Assembly: GCA_040216885.1 (NCBI GenBank)
Contig: JAVJOG010000022.1
Span: 1 to 64,000, forward strand
Origin: Parvibaculum sp040216885
Lineage (GTDB): Bacteria; Pseudomonadota; Alphaproteobacteria; Parvibaculales; Parvibaculaceae
Direction of reading: 5' to 3'
DNA length: 64,000 nt
The stretch's first letter is position 1. Each line of letters opens with the position of its first letter. Below are positions 47,217 through 56,966 of the stretch, in pieces. Made by a program: the position numbers and the translations under genes. The notes under the pieces were generated by a model, which saw only the letters and a list, made by a program, of their open reading frames with translations, was not told where the DNA came from and made no database searches.

Positions 47217-47231
47217 TTAAGGATTCGTTAA
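47217..47231. promoter_or_regulatory. CtrA-type box TTAA-N7-TTAA
   Basis: TTAA-GGATTCG-TTAA matches the full CtrA consensus in the gap between the divergent carboxypeptidase (start 47015) and DUF1499 (start 47294) genes, 63 bp before the latter. A further TTAATTAA lies just upstream. Placement beside cell-wall and division genes fits cell-cycle control; binding is inferred. Confidence 0.6.
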
Positions 47232-47293
47232 CAGGCTGGCCGGCGATGCCAGAATCGACGTATCCGGGTAGCCGGGGAATTGTATGAGGTGCG

Positions 47294-47686
47294 ATGAACT
47301 TCCAGAATTTGAGGCTCACGGCCAAGCCAAACCAATATCTTGTGGCCCCAGAGGGGCTTTGCGCGGGGGCAAAACCCCACCTTGCCGCCCCGGAATTCGC
47401 TGTCGCCCCCGCGGCGCTCAGGGCCCGATTTCGCGATGTGGCGCTGGCTCAGCCCCGCGTCATCCTGGCCGGCGCCGACGATGCGGCCCTTACGGATATC
47501 TATGTGCAGCGCAGCGCGCTTCTTGGCTTTCCCGATACCGTTACCGTCCAATTTCTCGCTGCGGGGACCGGCAGATCGAGCCTCGCGATCTACAGCCGTT
47601 CGCGATATGGCTATTCCGACCTGGGGGTCAACAAGGCGCGTATCGATACATGGCTGCGCAAGCTCGCCGCAAAATGCCCGGCTTGA
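47294..47686 (+). CDS. DUF1499 family protein
   Basis: A 130-aa cytoplasmic protein; the C-terminal SRSRYGYSDLGVNKARIDTW segment matches the DUF1499 family. ATG follows GAGGTG. Function unknown. It reads away from the carboxypeptidase gene and clpS follows in the same direction. Confidence 0.75.
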   Translation: MNFQNLRLTAKPNQYLVAPEGLCAGAKPHLAAPEFAVAPAALRARFRDVALAQPRVILAGADDAALTDIYVQRSALLGFPDTVTVQFLAAGTGRSSLAIYSRSRYGYSDLGVNKARIDTWLRKLAAKCPA

Positions 47687-47827
47687 TTGGGTTAGGCTTT
47701 GAAATTCGCTATGGTCGACTATGTAATAGTGAGCGTTGATGCCGGCAGGAACGCCGATTGTCCGGCGGCAACACTTCCCGGCACAGGTGAAACCGGGATC
47801 GACACGACGATTTGGCAGGAACGGGGA

Positions 47828-48160
47828 ATGTCGGACGACAGGCGGCGCGGCGATGAAGACGGTGGTACGGGCGCCGGGGTCATCACCCAGACGAAGCCGA
47901 AGACAAAGAAGCCCTCGCTCTACAAGGTTCTGCTGCTCAACGACGACTACACTCCAATGGAATTCGTCGTTCACGTTCTGGAGCGGTTCTTCAACAAGGG
48001 GAGGGACGAAGCGACGGTCATCATGCTCCATGTACACCAGCATGGGGTGGGTATTTGCGGCCTCTATACCTACGAGGTGGCGGAGACCAAGGTGACGCAG
48101 GTGATGGATTTCGCGCAGCAGCATCAGCATCCGCTGCAGTGCACGATGGAGCGAGAGTAG
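47828..48160 (+). CDS. clpS: ATP-dependent Clp protease adaptor ClpS
   Basis: Delivers N-end-rule substrates to ClpAP. The 110-aa protein has LLNDDYTPMEFVVHVLERFF, where the Asp-Asp pair lies in the substrate pocket, and VHQHGVGICGLYTYEVAETK. ATG 47828 follows ACGGGGA. It lies 39 bp before clpA. Confidence 0.94.
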   Translation: MSDDRRRGDEDGGTGAGVITQTKPKTKKPSLYKVLLLNDDYTPMEFVVHVLERFFNKGRDEATVIMLHVHQHGVGICGLYTYEVAETKVTQVMDFAQQHQHPLQCTMERE

Positions 48161-48199
48161 CGCGTTCAGGCTGTAGCCCAGCAGAAGGGAAGGTTCGGA

Positions 48200-50593
48200 G
48201 TGCCGACGTTTTCACGCAGTCTAGAGGAGGGGCTTCATCGCGCGCTGGCGCTCGCCAATGAACGCAATCACGAGTACGCGACGCTCGAACACCTCCTGCT
48301 TTCGTTGGTGGACGATCAGGACGCAGCGGCTGTGATGCGGGCGTGCAACGTCGATATGGATGTGCTTCGTCAGCAATTGACCAACTATGTCGACAACGAG
48401 CTTTCGAGCCTTGTCGTCGACGATGGGCAGGAATCCAAGCCTACGGCCGGTTTCCAGCGCGTGATCCAGCGCGCCGTCATTCATGTACAGTCGTCCGGGC
48501 GCGAGGAGGTGACAGGCGCAAATGTGCTCGTCGCGATGTTTGCCGAACGCGAAAGCCACGCCGCCTATTTCCTGCAAGAGCAGGACATGACGCGCTACGA
48601 CGCGGTCAACTATATCAGCCACGGCATTGCCAAGCGGGCCGATATGACCGAGACGCGTCCGGTGCGCGGCGCGCAAGAAGAGCCGGATGCCGGCGAACGC
48701 GGCAATCGCAAGGACCGCACGACCGAAGCGCTCGACAACTACTGCGTGAATCTCAACGAGAAAGCCAGGCAGGGCAAGATCGACCCGCTGATCGGGCGTG
48801 AGCGCGAGGTCGAGCGGACGATCCAGATTCTGTGCCGCCGCTCCAAGAACAACCCGCTTTTCGTCGGCGATCCAGGTGTCGGCAAGACGGCAATCGCCGA
48901 GGGGCTCGCGCGGCGCATTGTCAAGGGTGAGGTGCCCGATGTGTTGCGGAATGCGACCATCTTCTCGCTCGACATGGGTACGCTGCTGGCGGGCACGCGG
49001 TATCGCGGCGATTTCGAGGAGCGCATCAAGGCCGTCATCAAGGAGATCGAGGCCTATCCCGGCGCGATCATGTTCATCGACGAAATCCACACCGTGATAG
49101 GTGCCGGCGCGACGAGCGGCGGTGCAATGGATGCGTCCAATCTGCTGAAGCCGGCGCTTGCCAGCGGCAATGTGCGTTGCATCGGGTCGACAACTTACAA
49201 GGAATATCGGCAGCACTTCGAGAAAGACCGGGCGCTGGTGCGGCGTTTTCAGAAGATCGACGTCGCGGAGCCTTCCGTGCCCGATACGATCAAGATTCTG
49301 AAGGGGCTCAAGCCCTATTTCGAGGACTTCCACAAGGTCCGCTACACCAACGATGCAGTGAAGTCGGCGGTGGATCTGTCGGCAAAATACATGCATGACC
49401 GGAAGCTGCCGGACAAGGCGATCGATGTGATCGACGAAGCGGGCGCCTCGCAGATGCTGCTGCCCGAGTCACGGCGCAAGAAGACCATCGGTGTCGCCGA
49501 AATCGAGGCCGTTGTGGCGACGATGGCGCGCATTCCGCCGAAATCGGTGTCGAAGAGCGATACCGAAAAGCTGAAAGATCTCGACACGGAGCTGAAGCGG
49601 GTGGTGTTCGGTCAGGATACCGCGATCGAAGCTCTCGCGGCGTCGATCAAGCTTGCTCGTGCGGGATTACGCGAAGCGGAAAAGCCGATCGGCTGCTACC
49701 TGTTTTCTGGCCCGACAGGTGTCGGCAAGACGGAAGTGGCACGCCAGCTTGCGTCCGTGCTTGGCGTCGAAATGCTGCGGTTCGACATGTCCGAATATAT
49801 GGAACGGCACACGGTTTCGCGCCTTATCGGCGCGCCTCCCGGATATGTCGGCTTCGATCAGGGCGGGCTGCTGACCGACGGTGTCGACCAGCATCCGCAT
49901 TGTGTGCTGCTGCTCGACGAAATCGAGAAGGCGCATCCCGACCTGTTCAATATCCTGTTGCAGGTGATGGATCATGGGAAGCTGACCGACCATAACGGCA
50001 AGAAGATCGATTTCCGGAATGTCGTTCTCATCATGACGACCAACGCGGGTGCCGCGGACATGGCCAAAAAACCAATCGGCTTTGCGCGCACCAAGCGTAC
50101 CGGCGACGACGAGGACGCCATCAAGCGGCTCTTCACGCCGGAATTCCGCAATCGCCTGGATGCCACGATTCCTTTCGGTCACCTGCCCGAAGAGGTAATT
50201 GCGCAGGTCGTCGAGAAATTCGTGCTGCAACTCGAGGCGCAACTGGCGGATCGCAATGTCACTATCGAGCTGACACCCGAAGCCAACAAGTGGCTGGCGA
50301 CACGCGGCTACGACGAGCAGATGGGCGCGCGGCCGCTTGCGCGCGTGATCCAGGAGCACATCAAGAAGCCGCTGGCCGACGAAGTGCTATTCGGGCGGTT
50401 GGTGAAGGGCGGCCATGTACGCGTTGCGGTCAAGGACGATGTGCTCGATTTCGATGTCGAGGCGGCAACGCCGCGCAGTTCTGGCCACTCAGGCGACGAA
50501 GGGCCGAAGAAGCCGCGGGCTCGCAAACCGAAGGACCGGCCGGGCGACGGTTCGGGCGGCAGCGTGCCCAAGGTTCCGTTGCTTGTCGAATAG
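48200..50593 (+). CDS. clpA: ATP-dependent Clp protease ATP-binding subunit ClpA
   Basis: Unfoldase of ClpAP. The 797-aa protein has the N-domain repeats (residues 1-145), two AAA+ domains with Walker A GDPGVGKT at 223-230 and GPTGVGKT at 504-511, the pore-loop GTRYRGDFEERI and GAPPGYVGFDQGG. It starts at GTG 48200. A Lys/Arg/Gly-rich tail (about 40 residues) extends the usual end. Paired with clpS. Confidence 0.95.
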   Translation: MPTFSRSLEEGLHRALALANERNHEYATLEHLLLSLVDDQDAAAVMRACNVDMDVLRQQLTNYVDNELSSLVVDDGQESKPTAGFQRVIQRAVIHVQSSGREEVTGANVLVAMFAERESHAAYFLQEQDMTRYDAVNYISHGIAKRADMTETRPVRGAQEEPDAGERGNRKDRTTEALDNYCVNLNEKARQGKIDPLIGREREVERTIQILCRRSKNNPLFVGDPGVGKTAIAEGLARRIVKGEVPDVLRNATIFSLDMGTLLAGTRYRGDFEERIKAVIKEIEAYPGAIMFIDEIHTVIGAGATSGGAMDASNLLKPALASGNVRCIGSTTYKEYRQHFEKDRALVRRFQKIDVAEPSVPDTIKILKGLKPYFEDFHKVRYTNDAVKSAVDLSAKYMHDRKLPDKAIDVIDEAGASQMLLPESRRKKTIGVAEIEAVVATMARIPPKSVSKSDTEKLKDLDTELKRVVFGQDTAIEALAASIKLARAGLREAEKPIGCYLFSGPTGVGKTEVARQLASVLGVEMLRFDMSEYMERHTVSRLIGAPPGYVGFDQGGLLTDGVDQHPHCVLLLDEIEKAHPDLFNILLQVMDHGKLTDHNGKKIDFRNVVLIMTTNAGAADMAKKPIGFARTKRTGDDEDAIKRLFTPEFRNRLDATIPFGHLPEEVIAQVVEKFVLQLEAQLADRNVTIELTPEANKWLATRGYDEQMGARPLARVIQEHIKKPLADEVLFGRLVKGGHVRVAVKDDVLDFDVEAATPRSSGHSGDEGPKKPRARKPKDRPGDGSGGSVPKVPLLVE

Positions 50594-50626
50594 AGGCGTC
50601 CGGCTTTCCGCCGGCGCTTGCGGATT

Positions 50627-50665
50627 GAAGACGGCCATGAAGCGGTATGCTTCGTGGCTGTTTTC
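50627..50665 (+). repeat. 17-bp RNA hairpin after clpA
   Basis: GAAGACGGCCATGAAGC pairs over all 17 positions (three G-U) with GCTTCGTGGCTGTTTTC across a 5-base loop. No T-run follows, so it is not a clean intrinsic terminator. It may end or stabilise the clpSA message, or act as a leader for the VOC gene. Confidence 0.5.
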
Positions 50666-50710
50666 AGTGGTAAAAGGCAAAAAATGAAACTCAACTCAGG
50701 GAGAATATAG

Positions 50711-51079
50711 ATGATCGGCTATGTGATGGTGGGAACCAACGATCTCGACCGGGCAATCAAATTCTACGACGAACTTCTCGGCGAGATCGGCGCAAAGCGT
50801 GCGATGGCCGATCCGGGCCGCTTCCAAGGCTACAGCAATGGTGGCCCGATGCTAGCGGTTACGAAGCCGCATGATGGCGGCAAAGCCACTTTCGGCAATG
50901 GCACGATGATCGCGCTTGCCGTCGGCTCGCGCGCCAATGTCGACAAGGTTCACGCGAAGGCGATGAGCCTCGGCGGCAAGGACGAAGGCGCGCCGGGCGT
51001 ACGCGGCGGCAGTTTTTACGGCGGCTATTTCCGCGATCTGGACGGCAACAAGTTTGTTGCTTTCCACATGGGCGAATAG
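50711..51079 (+). CDS. VOC (glyoxalase/bleomycin-resistance) family protein
   Basis: A 122-aa protein, MIGYVMVGTNDLDRAIKFYDELL, with the two beta-alpha-beta-beta-beta halves of the VOC fold and a C-terminal YFRDLDGNKFVAF. The metal-ligand set is partial, so it may not be glyoxalase I. ATG after AGGGAG. Followed by an intrinsic terminator. Confidence 0.85.
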   Translation: MIGYVMVGTNDLDRAIKFYDELLGEIGAKRAMADPGRFQGYSNGGPMLAVTKPHDGGKATFGNGTMIALAVGSRANVDKVHAKAMSLGGKDEGAPGVRGGSFYGGYFRDLDGNKFVAFHMGE

Positions 51080-51098
51080 GAAACAGCTACTCGACACG

Positions 51099-51130
51099 AA
51101 GGCCGCCGCGCGAGCACGGCGGCCTTTTTT
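51099..51130 (+). terminator. Intrinsic terminator after the VOC gene
   Basis: A perfect 10-bp stem, AAGGCCGCCG with CGGCGGCCTT, an 8-base loop and a T-tract lie 20 bases after the stop. It also faces the convergent lipoprotein gene. Confidence 0.9.
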
Positions 51131-51155
51131 CTTTCCCGGCATTCTTTCCCGAACG

Positions 51156-52769
51156 TCAGTTCTTCTTCTTCAGCCGGTAGATGGCGACGTCGATGTCGGA
51201 CGAATAGTAGATGTCGCCATTGGCCGCGACAGCAACGCCGGTCGGAATGTAGAGGTCGGGCGCGCCGTCGGGCGCTTCGAAGCCGATCGGAAGATCGGCT
51301 TTCAGGACCGTCGTCTTCCCGTCCGCCATGTTGATTGCGGATATCCGCTTTGCGCCAACCTCGGCAACGATGATGCGTCCGTCGGGGGCAATGTCGAAAC
51401 CTTCCGGCCCTGCGAGGCCTTCGGCGACCACCGTGCGTTCGCCGCTATCCAGGTCCACGCGCGAGATGCGGCCGCCTGTTCTCTCGCCGACATAAAGAGA
51501 GCCGTCGAGGCCGAGTCTCATCATTGCTGGGCCGGAGAGGCCCGTGGCGAGGTCGGTGCGGCTGGACCAGTCGTCGCTGCCGACGCGAACAATCGCGCCG
51601 CGCGTATATTCGGTGACCAGAACGCTGCCGTCCAAGAGCACCAACGCCTCCGCCGGTGTCGTGAAGCCATGGTGAATGCCGAGCGAAGCGCCCGTCTCCT
51701 CGTCAAACAGTTGCACGGCGCCGGCCGTCAGCGCGGCAAAGGCGATACGTTTATTGGCAACCGAAACGCTCAGCGGATAATCGATGTCGGAAGCAAAGAC
51801 GCGGCCGAGTTCCGTCACTTCGCCCGACGCCGGATCGACCATGCGCGCGGCAAACAGATCGGCCACATAGAGAGCACCGGCGTCCGACATCTCGATGTCG
51901 CCCGCAACGGCCAGAGCGCCGGAAACGATCGTCCGCGCCTCGCCGGTCTCGGTATCGATGGCAATGACGGCGTTGTCCGCCATGTTGGTGATATAGAGAT
52001 TGTCGTCGGCGTCGAGCGCCAGGTTGTCGATTGCCGGCGCGACCTCCGAGACCAGCGTCTTCTCGTCACTTGCCACGTCGATGCGGTAGACATGACCGGC
52101 GGCCGTATCGACCGCATAGAGATTGCCTTTTGAATCGAAGTTCACGGCCGCGGGTACGTTGAAGCCGGTGGCCACGACCTCGATCGTCGCCGCCTCAACA
52201 TCGACACGGACGACCTGCTTCTTGAACCAAAGGGGCCCATAGAGCTTGCCGTCCGGCCCGAAATCGAATCCGTTGAGGCCGCCCATGCCTTCCATGATCT
52301 TGCGCGGCGGGCTTGTGCCGGACGGATCGAGTTCGTAGAGCGCATCGCCCAGGAAAACCTGAGTTGCGAACAGGCGGCCGCCGTCGGTCCATGCCAGCGA
52401 ATTCATGCCGGGCAGGCCTTCCGCCAGCGTCAACAGGCGGCCGTCCGGAGTACGCGCGAAAACCTTGCCGTCGAGGAAGGCCGTCCATGCGATGGTGCCG
52501 TCCGGACCTTGTTCGACGTCGTCGGCCATGCCTTCAGGCGGGCCTTCGACGATGCTCGTCTCGCCTGTATCGCGGTTCACCTCATAGAGCGCCCGGCCAA
52601 CGACGCTGCCGGCCAGCAATCGTCCGTCGGGAGTAACGGTCAGTCCGTGGATGCCGTGGAAGGGCGAAGGTGCAACGACAGTTTCCTGCATGTAGCTTTC
52701 GCCTTCGGAGCAAGCAGCCGCGAATGAAAACACGAAGGCGAGCGCCGCTGCTGTGCGGACGATCTTCAT
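51156..52769 (-). CDS. NHL/SMP-30-type beta-propeller lipoprotein
   Basis: The 537-aa protein has a signal peptide with a lipobox (SFAAAC, Cys near residue 20) so it is likely outer- or inner-membrane anchored. The rest is two NHL/SMP-30-like propellers built of repeats such as VTPDGRLLAGS, DAGALYVADLFAARM and IAPDGRIIVAEVGAKR. These often bind sugars or lactones; no active site can be assigned. ATG has GGAGGGG upstream. Confidence 0.8.
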   Translation of the reverse strand: MKIVRTAAALAFVFSFAAACSEGESYMQETVVAPSPFHGIHGLTVTPDGRLLAGSVVGRALYEVNRDTGETSIVEGPPEGMADDVEQGPDGTIAWTAFLDGKVFARTPDGRLLTLAEGLPGMNSLAWTDGGRLFATQVFLGDALYELDPSGTSPPRKIMEGMGGLNGFDFGPDGKLYGPLWFKKQVVRVDVEAATIEVVATGFNVPAAVNFDSKGNLYAVDTAAGHVYRIDVASDEKTLVSEVAPAIDNLALDADDNLYITNMADNAVIAIDTETGEARTIVSGALAVAGDIEMSDAGALYVADLFAARMVDPASGEVTELGRVFASDIDYPLSVSVANKRIAFAALTAGAVQLFDEETGASLGIHHGFTTPAEALVLLDGSVLVTEYTRGAIVRVGSDDWSSRTDLATGLSGPAMMRLGLDGSLYVGERTGGRISRVDLDSGERTVVAEGLAGPEGFDIAPDGRIIVAEVGAKRISAINMADGKTTVLKADLPIGFEAPDGAPDLYIPTGVAVAANGDIYYSSDIDVAIYRLKKKN

Positions 52770-52810
52770 TGACTTTTCCCCTCCCATGTGGCGGCAGGCG
52801 CGCCTTGCTT

Positions 52811-53230
52811 TCATTTCATCGACGCCTTTATGCGTTCGGCATGTTTCTTCAGTTCATCGAAGTCGGCCATCTGCCGTGCGTGCAATTTGAGGTCGATACC
52901 CTGCGAGCGCGGAATGATGTGAGTATGGATGTGAAAGACGGTCTGGCCGGCCGGCGCGCCGTTGAGCTGCGCAACCAGTATGCCCGGCGCGGCGAAGGCT
53001 TTCTTCACCGCAGCGGCGATCTTCTTGACCGTTTTGGCCATGGCGGCCGCGTATTCCGGATCAAGATCGAGCAGGTCCTCGGCGGGATATTTCGGGATCA
53101 CCAGCGTGTGACCTTCCGCCTGCGGCATCACATCCATGAAGGCGAGCGTCATCTCATCTTCATAGACCTGGAAGCAGGGCGCCTCGCCCCGGAGAATTTT
53201 GGCAAAAATGTTGTTCGGATCGTAAGCCAC
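52811..53230 (-). CDS. HIT family nucleotide hydrolase
   Basis: A 139-aa histidine triad protein with the motif FHIHTHIIP (His-x-His-x-His) and NGAPAGQTVFH. HIT proteins hydrolyse nucleotide phosphoramidates or AMP-lysine esters. GTG start at 53230. It lies 2 bp after the GNAT/FemAB-like gene on the same strand. Confidence 0.9.
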   Translation of the reverse strand: MAYDPNNIFAKILRGEAPCFQVYEDEMTLAFMDVMPQAEGHTLVIPKYPAEDLLDLDPEYAAAMAKTVKKIAAAVKKAFAAPGILVAQLNGAPAGQTVFHIHTHIIPRSQGIDLKLHARQMADFDELKKHAERIKASMK

Positions 53231-53232
53231 GG

Positions 53233-54432
<1,200 letters not shown>

Positions 54433-54459
54433 GCGGTAATTCTAGAGAAGGGTTCGGCT

Positions 54460-54927
54460 TCACGCGATCTCGAAAATGGCCTCGATTTCGACTGTGATCT
54501 GGAAGGGAAGGCTCGGGGCGGCGACCGCCGAGCGGGCATGGCGTCCGGCGTCGCCGAAAATCTCGACAAGGAGGTCGGACGCCCCGTTGATGACGGCCGG
54601 CTGCTGGTCGAAGTCGGGCGTCGCGTTGACGAAGCCGAGGATTTTTACGGCGCGCGTCACACGGTCGAGATCGCCGCCGCAGGCGGCCTTCAGTTGGGCG
54701 AGCACATTGAGCATGGTCAGGCGGGCGGCAGCCTTGCCGGCGTCGATGTCATGGTCCTTGCCGAGCTTGCCCTGATACGCGATGCCCGAGCCGCCCATCG
54801 GCCCCTGGCCGGAAATGAAGACCAGATTGCCGGTGACGACATAGGGCACATATGTACCCGCGGGCCCGGCGGGCGCCGGCAGCTCGATTCCCAGTTCCTT
54901 CAGGCGTCCGTCGATTTTTCCGGCCAT
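54460..54927 (-). CDS. RidA/YjgF family reactive-intermediate deaminase
   Basis: Hydrolyses reactive enamines or imines. The 155-aa protein is the long form: GNLVFISGQGPMGG, KAAARLTMLNVLAQLKAACGGDLDRV, and the C-terminal HARSAVAAPSLPFQITVEIEAIFEI. The arginine of the RidA substrate pocket (HARSAV) is present. ATG with AGGGAGAA upstream. It is divergent from the agmatine deiminase gene across 107 bp. Confidence 0.88.
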   Translation of the reverse strand: MAGKIDGRLKELGIELPAPAGPAGTYVPYVVTGNLVFISGQGPMGGSGIAYQGKLGKDHDIDAGKAAARLTMLNVLAQLKAACGGDLDRVTRAVKILGFVNATPDFDQQPAVINGASDLLVEIFGDAGRHARSAVAAPSLPFQITVEIEAIFEIA

Positions 54928-55034
54928 CCGTATTCTCCCTTCGGTGCCCGCGCTTGCCGCGTGTGTTACAGAAGCTATACCTAACCTTTCGGACGAACAG
55001 ACGAAAGCCCGACGGGCATGAGAGGGGCTGCAGA

Positions 55035-56075
55035 ATGAGCGAAACACGCAGGCCGATGGATGATGGCCTCTTCGTGCCTGCCGAATGGGAGCCGCATGAG
55101 CGCTGTTGGATGCAGTGGCCGAGCCGTGGCGAGCTGTGGGGCGAACGTTTGCCACAGGCTTATGCCGCCTATGCCCAGGTTGCGCGGACGATTGCGGGCT
55201 TCGAGCCGGTATCGATGATTTGCCGCCCCGACGATGAAGCCCAGGCTCGGCTTGCCTGCGGCCGTGAGGTCGAGATCGTGCCGCTGCCGATCGACGATAG
55301 CTGGGCGCGGGACTCCGGCCCGATTTTCGTTGTCGACGGCAAGGGGGGGGTCGCCGGTACGCATTGGCGCTTCAACGCTTGGGGCAACGCCTATCAGAAC
55401 TACGATCACGACGCGGCAGTCGGGGGCCTCGTTCTCGAACGTCTTGGGATGCGCATCTACAGGGGGAGCATGGTGCTGGAGGGCGGTTCCATATGCGCGG
55501 ATGGATATGGAACGCTGCTTACGACCGAGGAATGTCTGCTCAACGACAATCGTAATCCCGAACTGACGCGCCAGCAGATCGAGGAGAATCTCGCGCTCAA
55601 TCTCGGTGTGTCGCGCATCGTCTGGCTCGACCGGGGGCTTGAGGACGACGAGACGAGCGGCCATGTCGACATGATTGCCTGTTTCGCAGGCGAGGGGCGT
55701 GTGTTGCTGCATATGCCGGAAGATCGCAACGACCCGAATTTTGCCCGGATGCAGGACAATCGCGCGCGGATCGAAGCAGCGCGCGATGCGCGCGGAAAAA
55801 AACTCGAGGTCATCGAAATTCCGCAACCCCGCCGCAATCTGCTACGGCCGGACGGGCGGCGGCTCTGCACATCCTATGTCAATGCCTATATCGCGAATGG
55901 CGGCGTCGTGATGCCGACCTATGACGACCCAAACGACGGCAAAGCGGCCGAGATCATGGCTATGGCCTTTCCGGGGCGTCAGGTGATGCAGGTGCCGGCC
56001 CTTGAAATTGCGCAAGGCGGCGGTTCGATCCACTGCATCACACAGCAACAACCGAAGGGGACGGCGCTGAAATAA
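55035..56075 (+). CDS. aguA: Agmatine deiminase
   Basis: Converts agmatine to N-carbamoylputrescine and ammonia. The 346-aa protein has PAEWEPHERCWMQWP, DDSWARDSGPIFVVD, the LEGGSICADGYGTLLTTEECLLN stretch (in parts) and Cys334 in IHCITQQQP near the end. ATG follows GAGGGG. No N-carbamoylputrescine amidase gene is in the window. The tail lies 5 bp from the GGDEF gene. Confidence 0.93.
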   Translation: MSETRRPMDDGLFVPAEWEPHERCWMQWPSRGELWGERLPQAYAAYAQVARTIAGFEPVSMICRPDDEAQARLACGREVEIVPLPIDDSWARDSGPIFVVDGKGGVAGTHWRFNAWGNAYQNYDHDAAVGGLVLERLGMRIYRGSMVLEGGSICADGYGTLLTTEECLLNDNRNPELTRQQIEENLALNLGVSRIVWLDRGLEDDETSGHVDMIACFAGEGRVLLHMPEDRNDPNFARMQDNRARIEAARDARGKKLEVIEIPQPRRNLLRPDGRRLCTSYVNAYIANGGVVMPTYDDPNDGKAAEIMAMAFPGRQVMQVPALEIAQGGGSIHCITQQQPKGTALK

Positions 56076-56080
56076 ACGGA

Positions 56081-56800
56081 TCAGCCGTGCGTCGTCAGGC
56101 GTGCCGCGCGTCCGCCATTTTTCTTGTCGGCATACATGGCGCGGTCGGCGCGGTCGAGCAGCTCCTTCGGCGAGGTTTCGCCGGTATATGAAGCAAAGCC
56201 GAGGCTGGCGCTGACAGAGATCGTGTGCGATTTACAGGCGATTTCGAGCTGCGCGACGCCGCGCAGCATCTCGCGTGCGCGGTCGCGTGCGCGTTTGTGG
56301 TCGGCTCGCACGAAAAGAATGGCGAATTCGTCGCCGCCGAGGCGTGCAGCATAGTCCGTGGCGCGGATGCTCTTGCTGAGGAACGTGCCGACCGCGCGCA
56401 AGACTTCGTCGCCTGCCGCGTGTCCGCAGCGATCATTGATCGTCTTGAACCCATCGAGATCGATATAGGCGAGCAGCCCGGCTTCTTCGTAACGTGCGGC
56501 GCTCAGCAGGTTGCGGCGCAGCACTTCGTCGAAACCGCGCCGGTTGAGCAGGCCGGTCAGTTCGTCGGTCTGTGTCAACGCCTCCAGCCGGCGCACTCTC
56601 TCATTGAGTTCGCTAATGCGTGTTTCGGCTTCGTTGGCGAAAGCGAGCGCCCTGTCGACCAAGTCGCGGCTAGCCGGCCCGCGCGAGATGGCGCCAATGC
56701 TTCGGCGGAATCGCTCCGCCGACGGATCGACCTGCAGCGCCCCTTCGTTCAAAGAAAGCACCCGCGTTCCAGTGCCTGCCATGCGCTTCACATAGCCCAT
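56081..56800 (-). CDS. GGDEF diguanylate cyclase
   Basis: Makes cyclic di-GMP from GTP. The 239-aa cytosolic protein has a 90-residue N-terminal helical region (coiled-coil-like, ISELNERVRRLEALTQ) and a complete GGDEF domain with RLGGDEFAILF. The inhibitory I-site RxxD (RATD) lies exactly five residues before GGDEF, so product inhibition is expected. Confidence 0.92.
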   Translation of the reverse strand: MGYVKRMAGTGTRVLSLNEGALQVDPSAERFRRSIGAISRGPASRDLVDRALAFANEAETRISELNERVRRLEALTQTDELTGLLNRRGFDEVLRRNLLSAARYEEAGLLAYIDLDGFKTINDRCGHAAGDEVLRAVGTFLSKSIRATDYAARLGGDEFAILFVRADHKRARDRAREMLRGVAQLEIACKSHTISVSASLGFASYTGETSPKELLDRADRAMYADKKNGGRAARLTTHG

Positions 56801-56966
56801 CGTTCCCCTCGCAATCTTCTTGCGATCCCCTTCAAGGCCGGTTTATCCCGCTATGGGAAATGCAAAGGCTTTGCCACAGAGAAATTCTTTTAAAATCAAG
56901 GGGATGAAAGCGGAGGGCAGGGCGGGTGCCCGGCAAAAACTTCCTGTGTGACTCAGTTTTTCCGGG

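Noticed and set aside
50594..50710. The post-clpA hairpin as an intrinsic terminator
   Set aside because: No T-run follows the stem.
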